DNA of 64,000 nucleotides from Chania fonticola_B (GTDB lineage: Bacteria; Pseudomonadota; Gammaproteobacteria; Enterobacterales; Enterobacteriaceae), in NCBI RefSeq assembly GCF_048537545.1, contig NZ_CP183218.1. The stretch is one strand, 5' to 3'. A model generated the notes under the pieces. The model saw only the letters and a program-made list of their open reading frames with translations. It was not told where the DNA came from and made no database searches. Made by a program: the position numbers and the translations under genes. The first letter of the stretch is position 1. Every line of letters starts with the position of its first letter. Positions 48,116 to 56,626 of the stretch are shown here, piece by piece.

Positions 48116-48432
48116 CCATTTCTCCAGTGTCTGAAGCGGTGCCTCAAACCATCATTAAGTAAGTTAACCGGGCTACTATAGCTGCCTGAAACAAAACAAA
48201 ACAGTCACACAGGTAACCAATCGAGTCAAGATGTGACCTCATATTGGTAGCAAAGTTCAAGAAAAATAATTATCGCATTGATAATTAACACCTTTATTTG
48301 ACGGCCTTGCGAGTTGAATTGCCCGCCTTGCAGCAGTGATAAACCGCTTGCCGAAATTGGCAGGCACAAAGCCGAGCGCTACTGATAACATAGTGCCAGA
48401 ATCCCGGATTTAACAGTGCCAGAGGTAACATC
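48116..48432. other. Divergent fkpA-slyX control region
   Basis: 317 bp. On the minus strand GAACTT (48253-48258) and TCACA (48232-48236), spaced 16 bp, resemble a sigma-E promoter for fkpA. TATAGT (48176-48181) is a possible sigma-70 -10. The slyX side has no clear promoter assignment. Confidence 0.5.
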
Positions 48433-48660
48433 ATGCACGAGCAAAACTACGACAGCCTGCTGCAGCGGTTGGAAGAGATGGAAAGCCGCCAGGCCTTTCA
48501 GGAAGTGACGATTGAGGAACTCAATCAAACCGTGGTACAGCATCAGCTTGAAATGCTGAAGATACAAGAACATCTGCGGCTGCTGACCGACAAACTGCGC
48601 GCCAGCCAACCTTCGATGATCGCCTCGCAGTCGGAAGAGACACCTCCCCCGCATTACTAA
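48433..48660 (+). CDS. slyX: SlyX family protein
   Basis: 75-residue coiled-coil protein (heptads across residues 8-58), ending PPPHY. Same position and size as E. coli slyX, divergent from fkpA and convergent with slyD. Function unknown. Confidence 0.93.
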   Translation: MHEQNYDSLLQRLEEMESRQAFQEVTIEELNQTVVQHQLEMLKIQEHLRLLTDKLRASQPSMIASQSEETPPPHY

Positions 48661-48684
48661 AAAAGGCCGCCGAAGCGACCTTTT
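48661..48684. terminator. slyX/slyD convergent terminator
   Basis: AAAAGGCCGC (48661-48670), CGAA loop, GCGACCTTTT (48675-48684). T-runs on both strands make it bidirectional. Confidence 0.85.
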
Positions 48685-48705
48685 GTTGCAGTTACAGCAC
48701 CAGGA

Positions 48706-49293
48706 TTAGTGGCAGCCGCAACCACCGTTGCCACCACAGCCGCCTTTCTTGCCGTGGTCATGATCGTGGTCGTGATCGTGGCCATGACCGCCACAGCAGC
48801 CGTCACCGTGTTCATGGTGATGATCGTGCTCACCGTGAACGTGGCCGTGGGCCAGTTCTTCTTCGGTCGCTTCACGCAGCGCCACAACTTCTACGTGGAA
48901 GTTCAGGTCTTGGCCAGCCAGCATGTGGTTACCATCAACCACTACGTGGTCACCATCAACTTCGGTGATTTCAACCGGAACCGGGCCCTGATCGGTATCA
49001 GCCAGGAAGCGCATGCCTACCTGCAGTTCATCAACGCCCATAAAGACGTCTTTAGGAACGCGCTGCACCAGGTTTTCATCGTAGTTGCCGTAAGCTTCGT
49101 TAGCGGCGACATGAACGTCGAAACGATCACCCGCTTCGTGACCTTCGAGTGCTTTTTCCAGACCTGCGATCAGAGAGCCATGCCCGTGCAGATAGTCCAA
49201 CGGTGCACTCACCGGAGACTCATCAACCAAAACACCGTCTTCTGTACGTACTTGGTAAGCCAGGCTGACCACCAAGTCTTTTGTTACTTTCAT
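48706..49293 (-). CDS. slyD: FKBP-type peptidyl-prolyl isomerase and metallochaperone SlyD
   Basis: Cytoplasmic prolyl isomerase and Ni/Zn-binding chaperone that helps mature NiFe hydrogenase. 195 residues. The FKBP domain (1-70 and 130-150) with inserted flap domain (about 75-120) is followed by a metal-binding tail of about 45 residues. The tail is packed with His, Cys, Asp and Gly, including GCCGGHGHDHDHDHDHG and CGGNGGCGCH. The coding DNA of the tail is repetitive, which may invite length variation. Confidence 0.97.
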   Translation of the reverse strand: MKVTKDLVVSLAYQVRTEDGVLVDESPVSAPLDYLHGHGSLIAGLEKALEGHEAGDRFDVHVAANEAYGNYDENLVQRVPKDVFMGVDELQVGMRFLADTDQGPVPVEITEVDGDHVVVDGNHMLAGQDLNFHVEVVALREATEEELAHGHVHGEHDHHHEHGDGCCGGHGHDHDHDHDHGKKGGCGGNGGCGCH

Positions 49294-49387
49294 GATATCT
49301 CCTACCGTTGGAAACTAAATCGGTGGAGATTGTAGCGGAAATCTCCAGCGCTGTACCCTTCAGCATAAAAAATCACGGCAGATAACG

Positions 49388-49591
49388 CTACTCTGGGTGA
49401 AAAATACCGATCACCTGCTCCTGCGGGCGAACGTGTTTTTCCACCTGTTGCTCGGTCTGGCGCTGATGGTGGCCACACTTGACACACTCCACTACTTCAA
49501 CCTGGTCTTCACGCCAAACCGCCAGCGTATCCATAGCGTTACAGCTTGGGCAAACCGCCCCGGCGATAAATCTTTTACGAGTTGCAGACAT
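49388..49591 (-). CDS. yheV: YheV family zinc-ribbon protein
   Basis: 67-residue protein with two Cys pairs, CPSC and CVKC(GHH), suggesting one zinc site, and the conserved end EQVIGIFHPE. Function unknown. 14 bp after kefB; it is the tail of kefG-kefB-yheV. The second of two adjacent ATGs is chosen on GGAG spacing. Confidence 0.93.
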   Translation of the reverse strand: MSATRKRFIAGAVCPSCNAMDTLAVWREDQVEVVECVKCGHHQRQTEQQVEKHVRPQEQVIGIFHPE

Positions 49592-49605
49592 CATTGTGCT
49601 CCGAA

Positions 49606-51417
49606 TTATTCGTATTCATCATCCCAGCCGTCGAACTGCCGTTTTTCTTTTTGCATTTCGCGGTGGAAAAGTTCTTCCAGCTCGCGCCGGGCTTCTTTCA
49701 CGCGGGAAATCTGAGCCACGTCCCCCAGATGCGGTGGCATCAATTCACGCAGCATGCGCATATCCAGACGGCGAAAATGCTGCTGAGCGCGATAAGCCTG
49801 ATGCGGGTGCATCCCCAACTCCGTTAACGCCTTGCGCCCTAGCTCCAGGGCGCTGGAGAAGGTTTCACGACTAAACTGTTTTACGCCAGCCTGCAACAAC
49901 TCGTGCGCCTCCACACGCCCCCGCGCCCGCGCCAAAATGGACAGGTTGGGGAAGTGCTGCTGGCACAGATGGACGATGGCCATGGTATCTTCCGGCTCAT
50001 TACAGGTAATGACGATAGATTTGGCCTTTGCCGCACCGGCTGCCCGCAGCAACTCCAGTTCCGTGGCATCTCCGTAGTAAACCTTGTAACCGTATCGGCG
50101 CAATACGCCAACCGCGCTAACGTCCCGCTCAAGCACGGTGATACGCTTCTTATTAGCCATCAGTAAGCGGCCAATCACCTGCCCGAAGCGGCCGAAACCG
50201 ACGATAATGACCTGCGGATCGTCATCTGCCACGTAGGGCGCCTCTTCATCCTCATCTTTGGCGTTATAGCGGCGGGCCAGAATGCGATCGATAATCTGCA
50301 TCAGCAGCGGCGTGGTCATCATTGAGAGCGTCACCACGACCAGCAGCAAGGCCAGTTGATCGTCGTCGAAAATATGCTGCGTCGAAGCCGCCGAGAACAG
50401 CACGAAGGCAAACTCACCGCCTTGGCTCAGCACCCCGGAAAATTGCAGACGTACCGAGCGCCGCAGGCCAAAGATACGCGCCAGCGAGTACAACACACCC
50501 GATTTCACCGCCACCAGGATCACCACGCCCAGCAGTACTTCCAGCAGATGGGTATACAACACCCCCATATTCAGCGCCATGCCTACCGAGATGAAGAACA
50601 ACCCGAGCAGCAGCCCTTTGAAAGGCTCAATGGCGATTTCCAGTTCATGGCGATATTCGCTCTCTGCCAGCAGCACCCCGGCGATAAAGGTCCCCAATGC
50701 CATCGACAGGCCAAGGGCATCCATAAACAGCGCAGCCCCCAGCACCACCAACAGCGCGGCGGCGGTAAATATTTCACGCACCCCAGATGAGGCGATATAA
50801 CGGAATAACGGGCGTAACAGGAAGCGCCCCCCGATCAGCATGCCGCCGAAGGCCGCGACCTTCATGGCGATTTTCGCCCAATCGTCGCTGGTACCTGCGC
50901 CCCCGGCCAGGATCGGGATCAACGCCAGCGCCGGGATCACCGCCATATCCTGAAACAGCAGCACTGAGAAGCCTAACTGCCCCCCTTCGTTGCGGTTCAT
51001 GCCTTTTTCACGCATCAGTTGCAGCGCCATGGCTGTCGATGACATGGCTAGACCAATGCCACCTATCACCGCCGCCTGCCAGGCAAAATGGCTGAAGTAA
51101 AGCAGCGCACCGAGCACGGCCGCCGTGACCAATACCTGCCCGGCACCGACACCAAAGATCGAGCGACGCAGTTCCCACAGTTTGGCCGGGTTCAGTTCCA
51201 GCCCGATGATAAACATCAGGAACACCACGCCCAACTCGGAGAAGTGCAGAATTTCATCCACATCCCGGATGAATCCCAATCCCCACGGGCCAATGGCAAT
51301 ACCGGCGATCAGATAGCCTAAAACAGCTCCGATCCCAAGACGGCGGGCGATCGGCACCGTCAACACCGCAGCAAACAGGAACAGCAATATGGCGGTTAAT
51401 AGCGAGGAACCTTCCAT
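49606..51417 (-). CDS. kefB: Glutathione-regulated K+/H+ antiporter KefB
   Basis: Inner-membrane K+ efflux system gated by glutathione adducts, protecting against electrophiles by acidifying the cytoplasm. 603 residues (E. coli 601). About 12 transmembrane helices fill residues 1-380 (CPA2 fold). A Rossmann RCK domain follows from about residue 402 (VIIVGFGRFGQVIGRLL). Its ATG overlaps the kefG stop by one base. Confidence 0.97.
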   Translation of the reverse strand: MEGSSLLTAILLFLFAAVLTVPIARRLGIGAVLGYLIAGIAIGPWGLGFIRDVDEILHFSELGVVFLMFIIGLELNPAKLWELRRSIFGVGAGQVLVTAAVLGALLYFSHFAWQAAVIGGIGLAMSSTAMALQLMREKGMNRNEGGQLGFSVLLFQDMAVIPALALIPILAGGAGTSDDWAKIAMKVAAFGGMLIGGRFLLRPLFRYIASSGVREIFTAAALLVVLGAALFMDALGLSMALGTFIAGVLLAESEYRHELEIAIEPFKGLLLGLFFISVGMALNMGVLYTHLLEVLLGVVILVAVKSGVLYSLARIFGLRRSVRLQFSGVLSQGGEFAFVLFSAASTQHIFDDDQLALLLVVVTLSMMTTPLLMQIIDRILARRYNAKDEDEEAPYVADDDPQVIIVGFGRFGQVIGRLLMANKKRITVLERDVSAVGVLRRYGYKVYYGDATELELLRAAGAAKAKSIVITCNEPEDTMAIVHLCQQHFPNLSILARARGRVEAHELLQAGVKQFSRETFSSALELGRKALTELGMHPHQAYRAQQHFRRLDMRMLRELMPPHLGDVAQISRVKEARRELEELFHREMQKEKRQFDGWDDEYE

Positions 51418-51974
51418 CAGTGCCTCCCGGTGTGCGGCAACGGGTTACGCAGCCAGTCGCCATAAGCGCTGGCGTGACTGTTCAGCACTTCCGGTTTCTG
51501 ACGGCGCGCCCAGTAAACGATCATCGGCGTCAGCCAGTGCATATGGCACATGGCCGCGGTCAGCTCAAAAGGGCGCAGAATATCCTCGATCGCATAACGA
51601 TTGTAACCGCCAGTGCGATAGGCACCTTCCGGTTCCCCAGTGGTGATCACCGAACGCCAGTATTTGCCCGCCAGCGCATTACCGCCGATACCACTGGCAA
51701 ACCCGCGGGACAGCACACGGTCCAGCCATTCTTTCAGCAACGCCGGGCAGCTATAGGTATATAAGGGGTGTTGGAAAACGATGACCTGATGGTCGCGGAG
51801 CAGTTGTTGTTCGTGATGGATATCAATAAAGAAATCCGGATAGTGCGCGTATAAATCGTGCACGGTAACATGTTCCAACTGCTGTGCCGGTTGTAACAAA
51901 ACCCGGTTCGCTACCGAGTCCTGGGATTCCGGATGGGCATACAGCAGCAAAACCTTCGGCGGCTGTGACATCAT
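51417..51974 (-). CDS. kefG: KefB ancillary flavoprotein KefG
   Basis: Flavodoxin-like NAD(P)H quinone reductase subunit required for full KefB activity. 185 residues. MMSQPPKVLLLYAHPESQDS start and HPLYTYSCPALLKEWLDRVL, as in E. coli KefG. Couples to kefB through an overlapping stop/start. Confidence 0.97.
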   Translation of the reverse strand: MMSQPPKVLLLYAHPESQDSVANRVLLQPAQQLEHVTVHDLYAHYPDFFIDIHHEQQLLRDHQVIVFQHPLYTYSCPALLKEWLDRVLSRGFASGIGGNALAGKYWRSVITTGEPEGAYRTGGYNRYAIEDILRPFELTAAMCHMHWLTPMIVYWARRQKPEVLNSHASAYGDWLRNPLPHTGRH

Positions 51975-52115
51975 TCCCCTCCAAAGCGTCGTCAGGGTGG
52001 CGGATTTCCGTTACCATGCAACGCAAAGACTAATAAAGACTAATAATAGGACTGCTACGCGTCCTGTTAACGTAAACTCAATTCAATTTAACATACTCTG
52101 AACAAACGGCGCTTT

Positions 52116-54035
52116 ATGATTGTTTTCTCCTCGCTACAAATCCGACGCGGCACCCGCGTCCTGTTGGACAACGCCACGGCGACGGTTAATCCAGGTCAGA
52201 AGGTCGGCCTGGTGGGTAAGAACGGCTGTGGGAAATCCACGCTGCTGGCCCTGTTGAAAGGTGAGATCGCCGCAGACGGTGGTAGCTACACCTTTGCAAA
52301 CAACTGGGCGCTGGCCTGGGTGAATCAGGAAACACCGGCACTGGAAGTGCCTGCCATTGAGTATGTTATCGATGGCGATCGGGAATTCCGCCAGTTGGAA
52401 GCCGAATTACAGGTGGCAAACGATAACAACGACGGCCACGCCATCGCCACGCTGCACGGCAAGCTCGATGCTCTGGATGCCTGGACCATCCGTTCCCGTG
52501 CCGCCAGCCTGTTGCACGGTTTAGGCTTTTCCAACGAACAGCTGCAAAGCCCGGTGCGCGCCTTCTCCGGCGGATGGCGCATGCGCCTCAACCTGGCGCA
52601 GGCTTTGGTTTGCCGTTCCGATCTGCTGTTGCTGGACGAACCCACCAACCACCTGGATCTGGATGCAGTGATCTGGCTGGAACGCTGGCTGAAAAGCTAT
52701 CAGGGTACCCTGGTGCTGATTTCGCATGACCGTGATTTCCTCGACCCTATCGTCGACAAGATCCTGCACATCGAAAATGAGACCATCAACGAATATACCG
52801 GCAACTATTCCTCCTTCGAGCGCCAGCGCGTCACCAAACTGGCACAGCAGCAGTCGCTGTATCAGAGCCAACAGGAGAAAGTGGCGCATCTGCAAAGCTA
52901 CATTGACCGTTTCCGTGCTCAGGCCACCAAGGCCAAACAGGCACAGAGCCGCATCAAGATGCTGGAGCGGATGGAGCTGATTGCCCCTGCGCACGTCGAT
53001 AACCCGTTCACGTTTAGCTTCCGCCAACCCGAAAGCCTGCCGAATCCATTGCTGCGGATGGAAAAAGTCAGCGCAGGCTATGGCGACAAAGTGATCTTGC
53101 AGTCAATCAAGCTCAACCTGGTACCCGGCTCACGTATTGGCCTGTTGGGGCGTAACGGTGCCGGTAAATCAACGCTGATCAAAATGCTGGCCGGCACACT
53201 GGAGCCGCTCAGCGGAGAGATCGGGCTGGCAAAGGGCATCAAACTGGGTTACTTCGCCCAGCATCAGTTGGAGTTCCTGCGCGCCGATGAGTCGCCACTG
53301 CAGCATCTGAGCCGCATCGCCCCTCGCGTATTAGAACAGCAGTTACGCGATTACCTTGGCGGCTTCGGCTTCCAGGGCGATAAGGTCACCGAAATCACCG
53401 AACGTTTCTCCGGCGGTGAAAAGGCACGGCTGGTGCTGGCGCTGATCGTCTGGCAGCGCCCTAACCTGCTGCTGCTCGATGAACCGACCAACCACCTGGA
53501 TCTGGATATGCGCCAGGCGTTGACTGAAGCGCTGATCGATTTCGAGGGGGCGTTGGTGGTGGTTTCGCACGACCGTCACCTTTTGCGTTCTACCACCGAC
53601 GATCTGTATCTGGTGCACGACGGCCAGGTGGAACAGTTCGAGGGCGATCTGGACGATTACCAGCAGTGGCTTAGCGATCTGCAAAAGCAGCAGGCACAGC
53701 AGGATGCCGCACCAAAGCAGGATAACGGCAACAGCGCCCAGGCGCGTAAAGACCAAAAGCGCCGTGAAGCCGAATTCCGTACGCAAACCCAACCACTGCG
53801 TAAGCAGATCGCCAAGCTGGAACAACAGATGGATAAGCTGGGTGCCGAATTGGCCGCGGTGGAAGAACAGCTGGCAGACTCGGCGCTGTACGACATCAGC
53901 CGTAAAGCCGATCTGACCGCCTGCCTGCAAAAGCAAAGCCAGGCCAAGTCCGCTCTGGAAGAAACGGAAATGACCTGGCTGGATGCCCAGGAACAGCTGG
54001 AAAATCTGACCCAGGCGTTTGAGTCGGAGAGTTAA
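52116..54035 (+). CDS. yheS: ABC-F family ATPase YheS
   Basis: Cytoplasmic ABC-F protein with two ATPase domains and no membrane segments; E. coli YheS acts on translating ribosomes. 639 residues. Walker A motifs GKNGCGKST and GRNGAGKST, signatures FSGGWRMR and FSGGEKAR, and Walker B LLLDEPTNHLDLD in both halves. A charged inter-domain linker and a C-terminal coiled coil (about 540-635) follow. Divergent from kefG. Confidence 0.97.
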   Translation: MIVFSSLQIRRGTRVLLDNATATVNPGQKVGLVGKNGCGKSTLLALLKGEIAADGGSYTFANNWALAWVNQETPALEVPAIEYVIDGDREFRQLEAELQVANDNNDGHAIATLHGKLDALDAWTIRSRAASLLHGLGFSNEQLQSPVRAFSGGWRMRLNLAQALVCRSDLLLLDEPTNHLDLDAVIWLERWLKSYQGTLVLISHDRDFLDPIVDKILHIENETINEYTGNYSSFERQRVTKLAQQQSLYQSQQEKVAHLQSYIDRFRAQATKAKQAQSRIKMLERMELIAPAHVDNPFTFSFRQPESLPNPLLRMEKVSAGYGDKVILQSIKLNLVPGSRIGLLGRNGAGKSTLIKMLAGTLEPLSGEIGLAKGIKLGYFAQHQLEFLRADESPLQHLSRIAPRVLEQQLRDYLGGFGFQGDKVTEITERFSGGEKARLVLALIVWQRPNLLLLDEPTNHLDLDMRQALTEALIDFEGALVVVSHDRHLLRSTTDDLYLVHDGQVEQFEGDLDDYQQWLSDLQKQQAQQDAAPKQDNGNSAQARKDQKRREAEFRTQTQPLRKQIAKLEQQMDKLGAELAAVEEQLADSALYDISRKADLTACLQKQSQAKSALEETEMTWLDAQEQLENLTQAFESES

Positions 54036-54040
54036 TCATA

Positions 54041-54070
54041 GTTGCCCCTTTTCTACTGAGAGGGGGCAAC
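54041..54070. terminator. yheS/nadV convergent terminator
   Basis: GTTGCCCC (54041-54048) pairs with GGGGCAAC (54063-54070), followed by CTTTA on the plus strand. It lies between the convergent stop codons. Confidence 0.6.
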
Positions 54071-54072
54071 CT

Positions 54073-55563
54073 TTATCTGTAGCAGGCAATGCGCTGGCGG
54101 ATCTGTTCCAGTGAGTCCTGGTTATAGAGTTTGCCATCCAGGAAGCGCGTTTTCAGTTCACCCTGCTGCTCCTGCTGCCAGTCCTGATTATCCAGCAGTT
54201 GATATTCTCCTTCCCCATCGCGGATCACCCGCAACAAACCGCGTGCAGATTGTTTCAGGCCGCTGTCGGTCTTCGGTTGTTTGAAGATGGGACGCCCCAC
54301 CCCGTTCACCTCACCGTAGGTGGCCTTCATCGCGAAACCAAAGGTATCGCGGGTATTATACTGATAAGTAAAGGAACCCACGCCAAACACTACGTTAGAG
54401 CTGGCAAAACCTTTCGCTTCCAGGCGTTGCAGGATTTCCTGGGCGCGTTCCAGAGTGATGGAGTCGCCATAAATCAGCCCGACATGGGGATCCAACACTT
54501 TGTAGCCCTTGCTGTTAACCGTGCCACCAAAGATTTCCCACAACACTTCCACCGAGCCTTTCTCTTCGGCGCTGCGTTGCGCACTGCGATCGCTGTCGTT
54601 GCCGGTACCACAAAGAATAGCCACCGGATCGCCACTGTCTGGGCGGAAGACTACCCTGCCATCGCGCGCCATGATTTTGCTGTGCAACTCACGGGTAAAC
54701 TCCGTTAGCACCTGCCAGTAATCCCAGGTATCCGACACGATGGAAACCAATCCATTTGGGTAGAGATCTTCAATCAAACGGCGGAACGTTTCGATCTCCG
54801 TTGCCTGCTCTCCCATGCACATCACGCTATGTTCGGTGGCGGGGATGCTGCCAGCCACGAAGTAATCTTCTGCGGTTGGATAATACCTCTGTGCGAACAG
54901 CACCGCCGGAATGTTGTCGGTGCCCTTGAAGCTGAGCAAATGCCCGGTACCGGCCTGCGCGACATCATGCATCCCTGACATGCCGCGGAAGGAAAAATCG
55001 TGGCATTGGAAATCCAGATGCGCCAGGTCATCGCAGGTTTTATCCGCCCACATCTGGCAGATCTTGCGATAATGATGGGCAAGGGTGGCATTGGTGGAAG
55101 CCTTCCACAGTTCGGCCGAGATCACCGTTTCCAGGTAGTTGACCAGCCAGAAGAACTCCTCACGCGTATTGGTAATGGTCAGCACTGGTACCTTCATCCT
55201 CACCTTGCTGCCTTCGTCCAACCCTTTGATATGCAGCGGTAGATAACCCAACCGATGCAGGGCACGAATATGCTCCACACAGACCCGATCCTGACCAATG
55301 TAGCTATCCATCAGCGTTTTATATTCCCCCACTACCTGCTCTTCCGGTTGGGCAAAAAACTGCTGGTTGAAGAGATCCACCATGAACCACTGTAAAAAGC
55401 CCTGTAAACCGAAGAACACCAGTTGGCCGTCCGGCAACGGGGAAGCAAAGAACCGATCGCTGCGCGGCGTGAAGTTGGAGTAGATCCGCGTAGTACCCAG
55501 CGGATATTGCTCACGGTGAGACACTTTGTAGCCATCAATCGCCAGAATAGGATTGGTTAACAT
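54073..55563 (-). CDS. nadV: Nicotinamide phosphoribosyltransferase
   Basis: Condenses nicotinamide with PRPP to NMN, a one-step NAD salvage route absent from E. coli K-12. 496 residues, in the NAMPT/NadV size range. Active-site features: HDFSFRG (188-194), the phosphohistidine candidate His245 (IPATEHSV) and RPDSGDP (307-313). The ATG at 55563 has AAGGA at good spacing. It lies 10 bases after a PRPP-synthetase-like gene that could supply its co-substrate. Likely controlled by the divergent NrtR. Confidence 0.95.
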   Translation of the reverse strand: MLTNPILAIDGYKVSHREQYPLGTTRIYSNFTPRSDRFFASPLPDGQLVFFGLQGFLQWFMVDLFNQQFFAQPEEQVVGEYKTLMDSYIGQDRVCVEHIRALHRLGYLPLHIKGLDEGSKVRMKVPVLTITNTREEFFWLVNYLETVISAELWKASTNATLAHHYRKICQMWADKTCDDLAHLDFQCHDFSFRGMSGMHDVAQAGTGHLLSFKGTDNIPAVLFAQRYYPTAEDYFVAGSIPATEHSVMCMGEQATEIETFRRLIEDLYPNGLVSIVSDTWDYWQVLTEFTRELHSKIMARDGRVVFRPDSGDPVAILCGTGNDSDRSAQRSAEEKGSVEVLWEIFGGTVNSKGYKVLDPHVGLIYGDSITLERAQEILQRLEAKGFASSNVVFGVGSFTYQYNTRDTFGFAMKATYGEVNGVGRPIFKQPKTDSGLKQSARGLLRVIRDGEGEYQLLDNQDWQQEQQGELKTRFLDGKLYNQDSLEQIRQRIACYR

Positions 55564-55573
55564 AGTCGGTTCC

Positions 55574-56434
55574 TTAGTGAGCGTAGATACGCGCAATATC
55601 AATCAGTTCAACACGTTGCTCAGCGAGTTCCGCCGCAGCATAGGAAGTGGTGGTATAGATGTTATCAATGCCTTGATTCAGCAAAGCCGCGGTACCTTTG
55701 GAAAATACCCCGTGGGTGACATATAGGCTGACCGTACGTGCCCCCGCCTGGCGTAACACCTGGGCCGAGCCGATAAAGGTGCCGCCACCGTCGCACAGGT
55801 CATCCACAATCAGCACATCTTTGCCCTGCACATCACCAGCCAGCAGTTCAAAGCCCGTCAGTTCGCCACTGAACACGTTCCGGTGTTTGGTCAGGATGCC
55901 GTATTGCGCGATGCCAAAGTGGGCCGCTACCGCGTGAATTTTTTTCAGCGCTCCGGCATCCGGTGCCACCAGGAACAGCTGCTGCTGGGTCAGTAAACTG
56001 GTCAGTCTGCTGCTGTGCTGCATGCACTGTTGCTGAGTGATGATGTGCATGTTGTCGATCACAGCGGCAGCTACTTCACTGTGTGGATCCAGCACCGTCA
56101 CACGGTCAAACGCCAAGGTGTTGAGTAATTGGCCGAAAACCTTGAGCGCAAAGCTATCGCCGGAGGCCATATGGCGATCCTGGCGGGCGTAGGGCAGATA
56201 AGGCAACTCAAGCAGGCTTTCTTTGATCAGAAACTGGTGGCGTACCGCCTGCGTCAACTGTGCCAACAGCATGAAGTCATCCATGCTGCGCATTGCGCTG
56301 GCACGAATACGCATCTGCGAAGTCCCCGTTGTTTCAGGCTGTGCAAACCGGGCATACACCGCCCCATCGGGAAACTGTCCGGTTGTCAACTTCACTTCAA
56401 TGTCGTTCAAAAAAAACTGCAGTTGTGCGCTCAT
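55574..56434 (-). CDS. prs: PRPP synthetase-like protein, NAD salvage-linked
   Basis: Ribose-phosphate diphosphokinase family, predicted to make PRPP from ribose 5-phosphate and ATP. 286 residues, shorter than housekeeping Prs (about 315). Recognised by LPYLPYARQDRHM, DPHSEVAA, the KHR catalytic-loop remnant (TKHRNVFSGE), the PRPP loop VDDLCDGGGTF and THGVFSKG. GGAGG precedes the ATG at 56434. This is a paralogue tied to nadV, not the essential Prs. The housekeeping prs is expected elsewhere. Activity is inferred. Confidence 0.85.
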   Translation of the reverse strand: MSAQLQFFLNDIEVKLTTGQFPDGAVYARFAQPETTGTSQMRIRASAMRSMDDFMLLAQLTQAVRHQFLIKESLLELPYLPYARQDRHMASGDSFALKVFGQLLNTLAFDRVTVLDPHSEVAAAVIDNMHIITQQQCMQHSSRLTSLLTQQQLFLVAPDAGALKKIHAVAAHFGIAQYGILTKHRNVFSGELTGFELLAGDVQGKDVLIVDDLCDGGGTFIGSAQVLRQAGARTVSLYVTHGVFSKGTAALLNQGIDNIYTTTSYAAAELAEQRVELIDIARIYAH

Positions 56435-56454
56435 ATTCTTCCCTCCATCAATTA

Positions 56455-56492
56455 GTGTCCCTAGGACAATTATATAATTGTCCAAGAGACAC
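56455..56492. promoter_or_regulatory. Putative NrtR operator pair over the prs-nadV promoter
   Basis: GTGTCCCTAGGACAAT (56455-56470) and ATTGTCCAAGAGACAC (56477-56492) are inverted near-copies separated by TATATA. A TATAAT -10 lies between them on the minus strand (56469-56474). Centre spacing is 22 bp, two helical turns. Repression of prs-nadV by NrtR is inferred. Confidence 0.65.
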
Positions 56493-56592
56493 TTATTGGC
56501 AAGCAAAAAAATGTCTTAATCGCAGCAAATTCGCTTAACCATTTGTTTATTTGAGCTTTTAATAATTATCATTAGCCGGCAGCTATTGTTAT

Positions 56593-56608
56593 ATTGTCCC
56601 AAAGACCT
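56593..56608 (+). promoter_or_regulatory. Third putative NrtR half-operator upstream of nrtR
   Basis: ATTGTCCCAAAGACCT matches the operator repeats at 56455-56492 in its GTCC and GAC parts. It lies 18 bases before the nrtR ATG, suggesting autoregulation. Confidence 0.5.
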
Positions 56609-56626
56609 TTTTAGCCGAGCGCCAGC

